From positions 387,203,962 through 387,267,961 of the forward strand of contig OY728133.1 of the NCBI GenBank assembly GCA_963277665.1: a stretch of DNA of 64,000 nt, in the 5' to 3' direction. The stretch is from Viscum album. Its lineage: Eukaryota; Streptophyta; Magnoliopsida; Santalales; Viscaceae. This document shows, in pieces, positions 31,866-44,594 of this stretch. The position numbers and the translations under genes were made by a program. Numbering within the stretch: position 1 is the stretch's first letter; each line of letters starts with the position of its first letter. The notes beneath the pieces were generated by a model. The model was given only the letters and a program-made list of their open reading frames with translations, made no database searches and was not told the DNA's origin.

Positions 31866-34800
31866 TGTAACACCCGAGACTTTTATGTTATATAAATCAT
31901 CAAATGAATCTTTTTCTACACAACACTTGCTTGGCTTGCTTTACACGCAATCGCGACCTTCCTCGATAGCTTTCGTCGTACGCAATACCGAGTTTCACTA
32001 AATAACAATATGCTATTAAAACTAGCTGTTATGAATAGTAATAACCACTTTTTGAAATTTTATAAATTTTATTTTTCAAAATGGACTTCATTTTTGGACT
32101 CAGAATATCAAATTTAGCCTAAGGTGAAATTTTGGTACTTTTCGGATAACTTTAATATTTTGATGAATAGTGAAAATTACTAAATTTTAATTAAAAACAA
32201 CTTTTTTAATCAAAACATTTAATAGTGATAAATTATGAATTTGAGTGGTTTTAAAGTATATTTAGAATATATTTTTACCACTTAATATAATGTTGGTCAT
32301 TGGACACAATGTTACAATTAAACTGAACATAAACAAGTGTCAATCTTTTGATATTTATTATCTCTTAAAAACACGCTTTTTGTTTTGACAGCGGGAATTA
32401 ATTTTAAATTAATTTCTGCCACTTCTGTGTTTTGAATTTAGAAAAATGGATTCCATATTTGGAATTAGGATGTTCAAATTGTGTAAATAGGTAACTTTTA
32501 TTTTTAGACATTTTGAATAATTACTGCGGTAAATATTTTATTTACCATGGTTAAGGTTAAATCCGGTAAATAAGGGTTAAAAAATAATACTATAATAATA
32601 TTAAATTACCCTAAAACGTGTCTTAAACCTATTGGTTGATACATGGTCGACCATGGGCATCTTTGGGTCGATTTTGGGACCCCATTGATCCACTTGTAAG
32701 TGATAATGACACTTTATTTTAATTAAGTTAAAATGAATACAAAAATGACACAAGCATATATCCTTTAGAAAAACAATTTTTAAATAGGGTTATATATGTT
32801 GGATTTTAGATTATAAATATTCATTAGAAAGATAAAAATATATCCTACATAATGGTATTTTATTTTTAATTTTTAGACTTTAAATAATTTAATTTATTTA
32901 TGACACAATGATGATGCAGTAATTATCTTATTAATGAAATATTGACATAATTGATGTTATAAAAACCAAAATAAATGTAATTTAAGAATTTTTATGAATT
33001 CCACTAATTTTATAGGTTACTATGATATATTAGTGTTGATTTAATCAACTTGGTTCGAACATATAATTCTGTTATGACTTTCACAAAAATCATATATCAA
33101 ATAGTGTCAAAATTGACACAAAATAGTTTTTAAATCAAATATTATATTATTAATTGTTATTGTATTCCTAAAATTCTAAGGTTCGGCCAAATGACTTAGA
33201 TAAGGATATATATTTTAATAATAAACAATTTGGGGTTCGTTTGGCATGTTATAGTAAGTGTATTAACCATATAGTGAAAGAAAACAAAAAGACATGGTAA
33301 AAGTTAAAATATTTAACTTAGAGTTAAATCTAATTGATAAGGTTAAAATAATACCCTAAACTTGTCTAAATCCTATTGGTTGATAGGATTTCGACCCTTC
33401 CCCACTTTATCTTCGAAATAAGGCCCTTTGGAACCATTATAAACCGATTTTGACTTTAATATAAAATAATATTTTGAGATATTCCTAAGGTGCCCCTCTC
33501 CTCCCTTATAAAAGGGCACCTCCTCCCCCTCCTCCTCACACCAAATTGAGAACTCAAGCTCGGCCAACCCCTGCCATTTTCTCCTATCCACTTCCCTAGA
33601 ATAGTCCTAGAGGTCCTGTTCTTCTCCAAAGACCACTCTTAGTTCCTTAAGTGGAGGATTCAAAGAGGCGTTCCAAAGAAGAGGTAATATCCATTACCGA
33701 TCTTTTCAATTTCTTTCTTCTTCAACTTCTTCTTCTTTAGTTGTTTCATGATGAAGTAGTAACATCAGTATTACTTACATACTTATATGTTATTATAAAT
33801 ATTAAACAACCCTAATTCACCTTCTATCCATCCTACGGAAAAATGAAATCACCGCGCGTGCGTACGTACGGAATATCGTCTCCACGCCGTGGTGTAATCT
33901 ATTTTTCCACCATCACTTTACAAGGATGGGTATAATGGTGTAATGAGTAACTATTTATGATTATTATAAAATAATATTGATACTGAAATAATATATATAT
34001 ACTCCAATACATTTCCACGATCATAGGAATGATATCATCACTCGTGCGTACGTACGGAATACCGTCTCCACGATGTGATGCGACTCGTTCTACATGATCA
34101 TCATTACATAGTAATTATATAAATGAATTGAATGAATAAATATGATATATGTTACACTAATACCATTCTGGATATAAGGTATCTATAACCTTGAAATAAG
34201 AATAAGAATTTATTCGGCAAAACACGCGTAAGAACAAAAGGCAATAAAGACCCGAGTAACAAGTAACAATGAAATATTACTAATAAGAAGCTAAGAATAT
34301 GACCATATATGATATCATATCAATATGTATGATTCTGGAATAAGTCAATAACATTATTTAAACCATTATACAGGAGCTTCGGACACATACAAGGCAAATT
34401 GGACCTAAGGTAAAAGAAATATCACAATCTCATTTTTATCCGAGATTGTTTATTCGTAAGTATTTACCGGGGTGTATTTTATCATCCACATCCATGTTTC
34501 ATCAATATGTAATATTATTTCTATCCACCTACAATTTTTTAAATCCATTTTTACCCTTTGGTGAGTTTTTAGTAATATGTATGAAAGGAATCTTTTGTCG
34601 TTTTTCGTACGAGGTACTTTTTGACTTTTCCGACAAAAGTACGAAGAATATTTTTTTTACTTATACGGCATGAATGGATTTTTAAAACATTATTTCCAAG
34701 AAGCTTCCTTTACAAGTTTTCAAGTTTATTTTTAATCAACTTCTTTTATTTTAAAGTTGTATGACATGTTATGAAAGGAAAAATGTTTTTGACGAAGAAA

Positions 34801-35683
34801 GGATATTTTCCTCAAGAATGGAGTTCAAGTGTTTTATCAAAATTATTTTCCATCTAAGATAATAAAGGGTTCTGTTTTTATCCCTATTATTACATTGATT
34901 TGATCATGTTGTGATGGAATTATTTTTATGAATTCCTTTATCTTATATGAATTTATTTATGATGTCATGATGTTTCAAGAATCTCATTTTTGTTACATGT
35001 GTTATGTGATGATGTATGTTTTATGATTATGTGGCACACATAAGAATGGATTCATTATAAGATGGGTGGGACCTATATCTCCCTCCAATGCATTGGGTAA
35101 TGATTTTATATCTCATGAGATAGACGTGGATGGAATGGAAGGTTATTTCGGTTCAGTGATACAGGACTGAAACGAGGAGTGAACTCGGTTCAGAAAGGGA
35201 CTTTGTCCACTAAGATAGTCTTGGAAATGAGTCATGACTAACAAGAAATGATTTTCCATGATTATGTGTGCATGCCACAAAGTTTCAAGTTTTATGTTAT
35301 GATTATGGGGATCTCATTTTCACTTCTATGATTTATTCCATGTTAAGATATTATGATCTCTTTTGCAGGTTTTGATTTTCAAAAAGATATGATATGATTT
35401 TTATTTCCTTTATTTGCCCTTGCTGAGCATTTGAGCTCACCCTTTTATGTTTTCTTTTCCCCAGGTCAGGAAGATGGATATTAAGTAGAATATGCTAAAA
35501 GGGACCCTAGATATGATGAAATAAATGGGAGACACTGTAGAAGATTTATGAACCAGTTGTTTATGTTTCCCAGTTTCTAAAGACACTATACCTATACGGT
35601 CCTTTGTGGTTTTGTCATATGTTGTAATAAGTGTGCTTCAATTTTGAAGTATTAACAATGTATGTAAAGTATGGGTCGTTATA
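31866..35683 (+). repeat. E2 3' LTR (3818 bp)
   Basis: Starts TGTAACACCCGAG and ends GGGTCGTTATA, immediately followed by the CTAAT duplication (35684-35688). It is the same length as the 5' LTR, with scattered single-base differences. Its TATA box is at 33507-33513, its stem-loops at 33837-33908 and 34019-34099, and its LTR-end hairpin at 35424-35439. Confidence 0.95.
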
Positions 35684-35949
35684 CTAATAACCTCCCATAT
35701 TAGATATTAACAAGTGTGAAATTAATGATAATAAGTCTCAATGTCTTTTGAGCCTCTAGAACACAATAGTAAAAAAATCATATCTTTATTTCAAAAAATT
35801 CATCATTCGTACCATAGAACATATGATTTAAGAATATTTTCATTGTATCTCTTAGTTCTCATTATTTTATGAAACTAATATAAAATTTAAATGTGTCAAA
35901 TAATATAAGGAATTCGTCACATTAATGTTATGAAGAAGATCAATTATCA
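35684..35949 (-). repeat. C1 3' LTR, U3-end piece
   Basis: Continues the copia LTR after E2. It matches C1 44213-44461 and C2 about 46230-46439, for example AAATAATATAAGGAATTCGTCACATTAATG with AAATAATATAACGAAATTATCACATTAAT. The edge CAATTATCA is placed by alignment with C2. Confidence 0.7.
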
Positions 35950-36194
35950 TGTTATAATATATTAATTAACAGTCTTTGAATAAAAATTAAATGTTCAGTT
36001 TTTCCTAAGGAACTAACTCTAACAGAATGCCTCTTGAATTGGAACCAGCTGATAACCACATTTAGATCACTAGATCTCACATGATATTCATTATTTGTTA
36101 AGACGGTGATTTCGTCGAAAGTCCGCCCACATTCTCTTTTTTGGTTACTCTACTTATTGTCACATTTCCCCTTTGAGAAAAAATATCTCCAGAT

Positions 36195-36383
36195 ATGATG
36201 CATGTGAATTATATTCTTCATACATTGGTGGGACATGGGTTCCTTTTCAATAACCACACCTACACAACTACCATAATTCAAGGAGATATCATCTGTACTG
36301 GTCGATATAACATTATGATCTTAGATGAAGTTCTGTATGCACACTACTTATTATTCAACATCAAAACTATCAATATAAATTGA
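36195..36383 (+). pseudogene. possible copia protease-like fragment on the opposite strand
   Basis: A 62-codon frame whose end (MILDEVLYAHYLLFNIKT) resembles the VLYVPxLxxNLLS stretch after the copia protease. It lies where C1 RNase H should be but on the other strand, so either another element fragment sits here or the likeness is chance. The surroundings (35950-36430) otherwise show nothing recognisable. Confidence 0.2.
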
Positions 36384-36439
36384 ATATACTATATAGTGAA
36401 TGAATATTGTATTCTTAGAACTCTTCTAACACTTATATC

Positions 36440-38700
36440 CACCATTAAGGTAAATTATATTTCTTTATAAAGATTTTAGATCATTTTGGTCTATTTAGAA
36501 ACTAACATCTATATATCCTCTTTTTAACTAGTTCCTTATCTCCTCCATAAAGTGAGAACATATACTTTTTATTCATTTGGTACATAATTATAGACTTTAT
36601 AGTTAACCTATATGGCTCTCATGGGTATACCATAATCATGACCTTGAAAAAATAAAGAATTATACGTATCATATCATACATGATAGATCTTATTGTAAAA
36701 GTGTAAGGATAATTAATCTTGTATTTAAGGAAACATATTATTAGAATGAGGAACACCATTATACATTTAAATTAAACCTCTCATATATATTCCGGTATTA
36801 AATATCTTAAATATCTTGTCAATGTATGTAACATGAATCAGTCTAATCAGCCTCTTAGGTTTATAATGATGTGTTTTAACCCACATAGTGTAAGTTATTT
36901 ATCCTAATTCACTAATGAAAATACATTTATTTAACCACTTATTAACAATATTTAAAATTAGTAACTCATTTAGCTTTAATAAAATATTATAAACATGTAC
37001 TACTAGGAAAACAATTTCAACCCCATTATACCTATTTCAGACAGAGGACTCATAATAATTTTTTATAGAACCAAATAATCTAATGGAATCATAAAAATAA
37101 ATTTCCTAATATATTTATTCTTACATTAATACTTAAATGTATATCTACATCATTGACACTTTATTTTAATCCATTAGTTTCACTAACCCATCAGGTTGTT
37201 TCATATATATGTCTTCTACAATGTTTCATCTACGGGAATTCATATTAACATCCATTTTTCAAATATCATTATCTTGGTAAGATGTTATGGTATGTATAAT
37301 TATAATAGATTCCATTATAGTGAATAGTAATTTTTTTCATATTCAATTCCTTGACATTACTTAAACCCTTTAGAAACATGTAATTCCTTAAAGGTACTGA
37401 AATTACCATATATGTCCAACTTCTTCTTGAATTCCCATTTCCACCCCAAAGGATTTACATAAACAAAAGGATCCACCAAAACCTAGACATAGTTTCAGTA
37501 CATGGAATCTATCTCCTAATTCATGGTTTCTAACATTTTTTATCTTTTGTACCATTTATACCGCATTATATGATAAAAGGTCATTATTTTCCACTAATAA
37601 CATGTCACATGACTCGGTGACTAGAGAACAATATATCTATACTTCTCTATCCATTTTTGTTATCATATATTGTATTAATGTCTCTTAATCAAATTCTATC
37701 AATAGTTATAGTGAAAAAAATTTTATTCTAACTTGTGTATATCTTGGGCCTTAACTTCATCGAATTATGTATTCTTTCCAATATATTTTTTAGAGATGTG
37801 ATCCCTTTATAGATACTTGGTTTTTCATTCCATAGTTACTATTAAATATGAGGGAAAAATATATAATATCATGTTTTTTCATTAGGATTACTTATATTGA
37901 TATACTTCATCCATCTTGATGCCAGTTTGATCAGGGGATCAGAATTAAAAATTTATACACCTCACTATATATGTATATGTGAAAAAAATTCATTTATTCT
38001 CACTCCATAACTAGTATAGTATTCAACATTCCAATTTATTGGGACCTCATATTAGTGTATACACTGTAGTTTGTAATGAAAATCACCAAAAGGGTAATGA
38101 AATATTTACATGACTAATAATTGATCCCATCATGTCTAACAAGGTCTGCTTCCTACTTTCACATAAAAAATTCCACTATGGTTTAAACGGAGGCGTGAGT
38201 AGATATTGTATCCCATAATCTATTATATAGTATATGAACACATAATTAAGATACTTCCCACCACATTTTGAGTGTAGTTTCATCATCTTCTTAGGAAGTT
38301 GAACCTTTACCTCATTCTTATATTCCATTAATTTTTTGAAGTAATATTACATATAAATTATTAATTAAAAATATACATATCAACTAAATTAATCAATAAA
38401 AGTTATGAACTAAGATTGTGGACTTTTATATTCTGTTAGAAAGGGACTACACACATCATTATATACTAATTCAAAATGATTTATAGCACATTCATCTTTT
38501 ACTAGTAAAGAGGTATTTATTCATTTTGACCTTCAAACATGCATAATATATATCTATGGATTTTAGTTCATAATAATATAATATCCTTCTGGATATAATT
38601 TTTTATAATTATTCTCACTTACATTAGGAATTAAGTGATTCCAAAACAGGGTGAATGTCAGTTATAGATAGATGATTTGTTATCTATTTAAAAGAAAATA
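36440..38700 (-). pseudogene. C1 copia integrase-RT remnant
   Basis: Minus strand, read right to left with many stops and shifts. The integrase zinc region has CLKVKMNKYLFTS (about 38500). The core region has KYKNEVKVQLPKKMMKLHSKCGGKYLNY and TPPFKP.WNFLCESRKQTLLDMM (about 38330-38080). The RT start VLVDPFVYVNPLGWKWEFKKKLDIYG (about 37480-37400) corresponds to the copia GCKWVFK block. A decayed Y-x-D-D reads VFLVVHVYNILL (about 37000). RT continues to about 36440, where it aligns in DNA with C2 pol (46900-47080). This order (integrase before RT) is diagnostic of Ty1/copia. Confidence 0.7.
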
Positions 38701-41700
38701 TTTTCATAATCTACTACATAAAAAATGCTATTCAAATTTTCAATTATATATTATTTACTAACATTATTTAAGTATAAATTAATATATTAAACTTGAAAAT
38801 AATGTCATCCAAGTGTAAATTGGAGTCAAATATTACATTCTTGGTTACACTGGGAACATATAACAATTATTTAAAACATGACCTAGTCTAGTCGATAATT
38901 TTATGATGTATTATCAAGTAAAAAATGAATATTTTATTACTGTATTGGTAGCTTAATGATTAACCCCACCTCTATAAATCTTCATGAATCTACTCAGTTC
39001 CGATATTAAGATATAAATTTGAGAACCCAAGTTTGTATCTAATACCCAATTAATATATATGTAAATATTACAATCGATAATGAATATATCAGAAGATTCT
39101 ACTTACATCTTCAATAAGGCACAATTTTTATTTTATTGATATTTCTTTCCACATGATGAAATAATTCATCATATTCCATAACCACTTTCTAGATCATTCT
39201 ATTCTTCTAATAGAATTGTGAAGGTACTTTAGACTTGGAGTTTGCATTATACCTTTTTTTCTTACCTTTCCTCTTTCTCTCTATAAGGATAAAAGTTTTT
39301 TCATGCTTCTTGTATATCACCTCTTGGAGATTTTTAGGCCATGGATTTGGGAGTTTCTTATTTGTATAATTTATGTTGAAATTTGTAATAAAACATGATA
39401 TTCTTAGAGAAAGTGAGGTTGGAACACAATAAATGAAAAAAATTTGGGAATCTTAATGCCTATAATTTTTAAAATTCAATATATCCAATCATATTAACTA
39501 CCTAAAATCCATATATACTCCTTCTCTTATCTTTCTTGTAAATATTTCCTTATATATCCCATTAATCTATTGTCTTTCATTATCACGATAGAGATCATAG
39601 TGATGAAAAAACATAGTGTATACATCCATGTCATTTTGTATATTCTATAGAACACTGATAATTAATGATAACATAAGGCATTGGATATCATGCTAATTAT
39701 CCATGTGTTTATAGAATTAGTTTTGTAACTCTTCACTTGCCTCCTTCAATGGAATATAGAAAACTTGGGACTCCAAATTATAAAACATCAACTCGTATCC
39801 ATGTATATTGTGAAAATTCATATACTATTCTGAGAAGTATGAAATGATCAAGATATTATATTTCTCAGTGATATATCATAGGGATAATATCACGACAAAC
39901 CATGTTTCTATTTTCTATAATAAATAAAATAATATTTTATCACATTATATTATTTTCAAATTATAATTTAATAAAATAATATTTATTATTATCTAAATAT
40001 TTTATTATATCACAACATCCATCTCAATTGGATTTATCATATATTATCACATTTATATTCTCCTAGAAATTATTTATTTGAAAATTAAATAATCTACACA
40101 ATGGAAAAATAAATTATTCAATGGTATTTAAGTAGGCTTTTCTTTCCAATAAGATTTAATAGAAGTTTATTTATCTGTTGAGTGGGATCCAAAATAAAAC
40201 AAATCATTACTCAGAATACCAAAATTATTGAATCAATGTTATACCATGTCCTAATAAATAAATAACACCATGATACTTACGAGGTTAATTTGACCCATGA
40301 AATTTATTTGAAATCCCATATAATTGAAATGAACCTAAGAGGGGACCGATAAGTACATTAAACTATGGTTTCATTCTAGATCAAGGGATTGAATAAAATA
40401 TCTCAATAATATTTAATATGAGGGATTATTTTTTAATTTTTCTATAATATACCTTTTGTTTTATTATTCACATGATTATTAATTTTATAGGGATATTAAA
40501 TAATTAATTGGCCACAACTGATGAAAAAAATTCATAATACATTTATTCTATTTTATCGTAGTATGAATGTAAATTTATTTACATTATATGGTCATTCTTA
40601 ATAATCTAAATAAATATTTCACCATATAAATTAATAAAAACCCCTGAATTGTAAAATAAAATAAGTATTTGATGTGACTATGATATTTTTAATATATGTT
40701 GGTTTATCAAGTATAAGTTAAACAAACCATGAAATTATTTTAAATAACTCTTTGAGCACATGTTTGACTTGATTTAGAGAATAAAACTATTAACTTGTGC
40801 ATCTAAATGGTTGGTTTCACTTTGAATCAGGTCATAAACCATATCCCCTCACTAAGTGATCCATCTATTACAAATTCTTATTCATTTATAAGTGATAGGT
40901 ATTAGGGGTTTAGGGTTATATTAAATAATCATTTGGACATAAAATCTCATTCATAATAAAGAAGGAAGGTATGATACATTGATCTTAAAATTTAATTGAA
41001 TAATAAATTATCATAAAAAATCATGAAATATATAATTTAATTAACTTGAAAAATATACCTACTATTTATTATTATGATCAATAACAACATGAAATGATTG
41101 TACTTTTAGAATTGTTTACATTCATTTAAATTTGTTCTCCTTAAGATAATAATCGAATAATTTGTGAATTTTCTCTTTTATCATAATAGTTTTTTGAAAT
41201 AGTGCTCATGATAGAAAAAAATTTATATTTTTAAATAAATTTTAATTTTAATTTTTTTAATTTTAAAATAATTAATTCTATATTGTACACTGATGGGGCC
41301 ACCTGGCATGTACCTTCATTGTCAATTATAATTCTATACTAAAATTGAATTTACACATAATGTGTAATGGAGATGGAATGTTGTGTACCCTACTGGGCCT
41401 AATGAAATAAATTTATAGAGTATTATTTATTACATTAAGTGATCTATCACTAAATATGTCATGTGACGTAAGTTGTGTATAATACTTTTCATGTATTATG
41501 TACATATATGGAATGTATTTCCAAATAGTGTGTCACGATATACATGGTGTGTTGGTCAGTGAGTCAAGGTATGTAGTCTTGGTGATGGGTACAGCTACAT
41601 GATATTCCATAAATATAAATGGTATACACCAGTAGTAAGGAATTTAAAGTACATAGTGTGAACTATGGCCATATAATTCATTTAGTTGAAGAATTACATA

Positions 41701-42544
41701 GATAATAATTGTTAATCATTTATTTTCACAAGACTCAATTAAAATTACTCAGCATGTACCTATTGAAAATTAATACTTATAACATGACATGTATATCCAT
41801 CTATATTTTGTATAGTTTGGTCTTACTTTAGTTATCCATGTATTTATTCACATGACATTTCTATATTTTCATTTACCTTGTGTGAGTCTCTATGTGTTAC
41901 ATGACATGTACATATATCTAGGAATCATATAATTCATTTCTAACTACAAAACAAACCTAATGTTTCATAATGTTTATTGTGTGAATCATATTGTGTTGCA
42001 GGGAATGTACATAAAACTACATTCCATATAGACCACTTCTTTCCATGTATCTTGGCTAGTAGTCAATGTGTAGCCAGTAGTGATATCACATACTTTGACC
42101 ACATGGATTTTCATGATTTACATGGAGTATATGTCATGTTTGGTGACATGATGTGTACACCAGATACATGTAATGTACTCCCTATCATGTTTCGTTCCAA
42201 CTGGTGGATAATACACGATATGTGAAGGCGTATATAACTATCCACACTATGTGCCCGGATTGATGTATCGTGTACCTTGTTTGGTTTACCATGGTTATAA
42301 AACATTTATATTACCATTACACAAAATTGATCCATTTCATAGATACAAAAAAACATTATCTCCTTCATATAGGATGTTTGATCATTCTTCTTCTATTCAT
42401 GGCCTATTCTAGTTCATATAAAACCAAAAAAAAACTAGTTATCTAAACTTCTGCATTAAGAACCAAAAAATACAAATGAAAATTGACTAAAAAGATATAA
42501 ATCTATCAATCTACTAACAAATAATTATATATTATAATGTGACT
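38700..42544 (-). other. C1 gag region and unassigned DNA
   Basis: By position this should hold C1 gag, protease and leader. I could not identify gag or a zinc knuckle. A TGGTAGCTTAATGATTAACCC stretch near 38947 is weakly like a tRNA A box. From about 41280 to 42310 the base composition is less AT-rich, with recurring ACATGACATGTA words (41783, 41902). This may be a further insertion of unknown type; its open frames (41977-42225) have no recognised domain. Confidence 0.35.
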
Positions 42545-42556
42545 GCTCAGATAACA
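42545..42556 (-). other. C1 primer binding site
   Basis: On the minus strand TGTTATCTGAGC matches TGGTATCAGAGC at 10 of 12 positions and lies directly against the end of the 5' LTR (42557). It fixes the minus orientation of C1. Confidence 0.7.
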
Positions 42557-44461
42557 TGTTATGGTTCGAGGATTCAGTGGAATCAGTGGACCAACGAATT
42601 GTAAATGATTTTTATCTATTTCAATGAATAATATCTGAAAAAACTTGAAAAAGGAATCCTGGGAATATTCTTGATAGAATCTTTTACATTAAATTTATAA
42701 CTAATTTTAGAATAAAATTACCTAAAATGAAATAATTCTTCTTTGATCATTTCAGTTTCTGCTATTTTTTGTATCATGTTTTTGGTGGAGGATCCCAAAT
42801 TAGATTCATCTTATTATACCCACATGTGCTCCATGAATCTCAAAATAATTCTCTTGGTGTATAGAGTTTTATAATAGATGAACATAATTACTAGTATTGA
42901 ACTTTATTGATCACAAAAAATTAGAATTTCTATTGTTCACTCTTCATTGAAGAGTGGGACAGAGGAGGATTTTTCTCAATGGATTAAGATAATTCTATAG
43001 TCTCACTATTGTGCACAACAATTCTAACTCTATATAATGATATAAAGTGGAATATATAGTTATGTTAAAATATTTTATAATTCCACTATGACATTTTATT
43101 AAATATATCATTCTAATATTTCCCTACTTCCTACTAATTATAATATTATTATAATAATATTAGATTACATGCACATATTTAAATATCAGTTTTAAAAAAT
43201 TAAGTCAATATTCATTTAAATGAACTTAAATGACATATATCATTTTTCAGGCCCCTAACACCACATGTCAATCCTTCATAGTATTTATCAAACCTTGAAT
43301 AAAAACATATTTATTATAATAAATATTATTCAATAAGTAAATCAATAAATAAATATTATATTCACTAAACTCATGGATAAGAAATTATATTAAAATTCAC
43401 AAAACTATATAAATATTAATATTAATATATTTAAATAATTCATTAAAAAATTAATATTTATTTATTACCTTTTAAATAATAAAAAATGTATAAAACTCAA
43501 GTCACATAATCTAAACTTGAATATCTTGTGAAATAATTTATGTGATGAATATTGATTGAATAACTATTCTTCCAAAAAAATGAGAATAATATCTATTATT
43601 AATATTAAATTATAGATAATATTTAATGTGATTATTACTACACTTATTATGGGACAATCTAGGCCTCTTTCAAAGTAGAGTTATTTGAACATATCTAATG
43701 TCCCTGGTATGTTTCTTGAAACATATCAAGGCAGCTATAAAGGAAGACATTAATGTTGTAATGAAAATAACCATCCTGTGAATTCATATGCGTAATATAA
43801 TTATATTTTCACAATACCTAATTTAGTAGGATACATACTTATGTCCTCATCATATATTATTCCATTAAATTAATTTGAACCTATTAAATTAACCTATCAT
43901 TAAAATACCATGTCCATTGATTTAACATGAAAATTTCATTTCAATAAAATGGTTGGAGATATCTTATTCTCTTAACTCATAAAGTAAAAATCCATTATTA
44001 CGTTATTCAATTTATGTTACATAACTTATCATGAAACCAATGTATGCTAACATTCCAAAAATTATATATCATAATGGTTTTTATCCATAGAAAAAATTAT
44101 CCTAATCTTGATATAAATAAATAATTATCTCACGTATAAGGACCAATACACACATCTATTAATAGGATTGTACAATGACACATATAACATGTGTAATTCC
44201 TATTAGCATGTTTGTCCTCATAACATGCCTTCATTATGATTATCAAGTGTGAACATCATGATAAGATGTATCATGGTCTTTTGAGCTACTACCATCAGAT
44301 AGTTAGTCATTATCTATGTCTCATAATATAACTAATATTCTAATAATAATATCATATAATCTATAGGTTCTCATTATACTATAGAACTATAATAAAATTT
44401 CAGTGAGGCAAATAATATAACGAAATTATCACATTAATTTTACATAAAAGAACACTCATCC
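42557..44461 (-). repeat. C1 5' LTR (about 1.9 kb)
   Basis: Starts TGTTATGG beside the primer site. Full-length partner of the split left LTR and homolog of the C2 LTR (44595-46439). It supplies the uninterrupted reference for both nested insertions in the left LTR. The right edge near 44461 is by alignment. Confidence 0.75.
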
Positions 44462-44594
44462 TCCAATCCATGTTTTTGAAATTTTACAAAAACACTTTTA
44501 TGGATTAAGTTTGAATCCTTACCTAAATGTTAACCCTCCCACAACCCAAAAACAACCCAACATTCATCATTTGATATAATATTAATTAGTATTT
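44462..44594. other. short spacer between two copia LTRs
   Basis: 133 bp with no recognised feature separates the outer edge of the C1 5' LTR from the C2 3' LTR. Confidence 0.4.

Larger units (their letters stand above)
23303..35683 (+). mobile_element. E2: near-complete Ty3/gypsy chromovirus (Tekay/Del type), 12.4 kb
   Basis: A young retrotransposon with two LTRs of equal length (3818 bp), a tRNA-iMet-type primer site directly after the 5' LTR, one long gag-pol frame, and a polypurine tract directly before the 3' LTR. CTAAT is duplicated at both ends (23298-23302, 35684-35688). In the first 300 bases of the two LTRs I count five differences, so insertion was fairly recent. Clade assignment rests on gag and pol in one frame, a C-terminal chromodomain-like tail ending [19 protein letters not shown], and very long LTRs. 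One in-frame TGA (29577-29579) inactivates this copy. It lies inside the left LTR of copia C1. Confidence 0.95.
20615..44461 (-). mobile_element. C1: minus-strand Ty1/copia element carrying two nested insertions
   Basis: Read on the minus strand: 5' LTR at 42557-44461, PBS at 42545-42556, integrase at about 38650-37900, RT at about 37500-36600, then the 3' LTR split over 20615-35949. Removing the CACTA element with its 3-bp duplication and gypsy E2 with its 5-bp duplication leaves a left LTR of about 1.9 kb. This agrees with the 1905-bp right LTR and is strong support for the nesting model. Coding sequence is heavily mutated. No clear target-site duplication was found for C1 itself. Confidence 0.75.

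Noticed and set aside
44462..44466. TCCAA as target-site duplication of C1
   Set aside because: The bases left of the other LTR (20610-20614, TTCAT) do not match, and both edges are only approximate.
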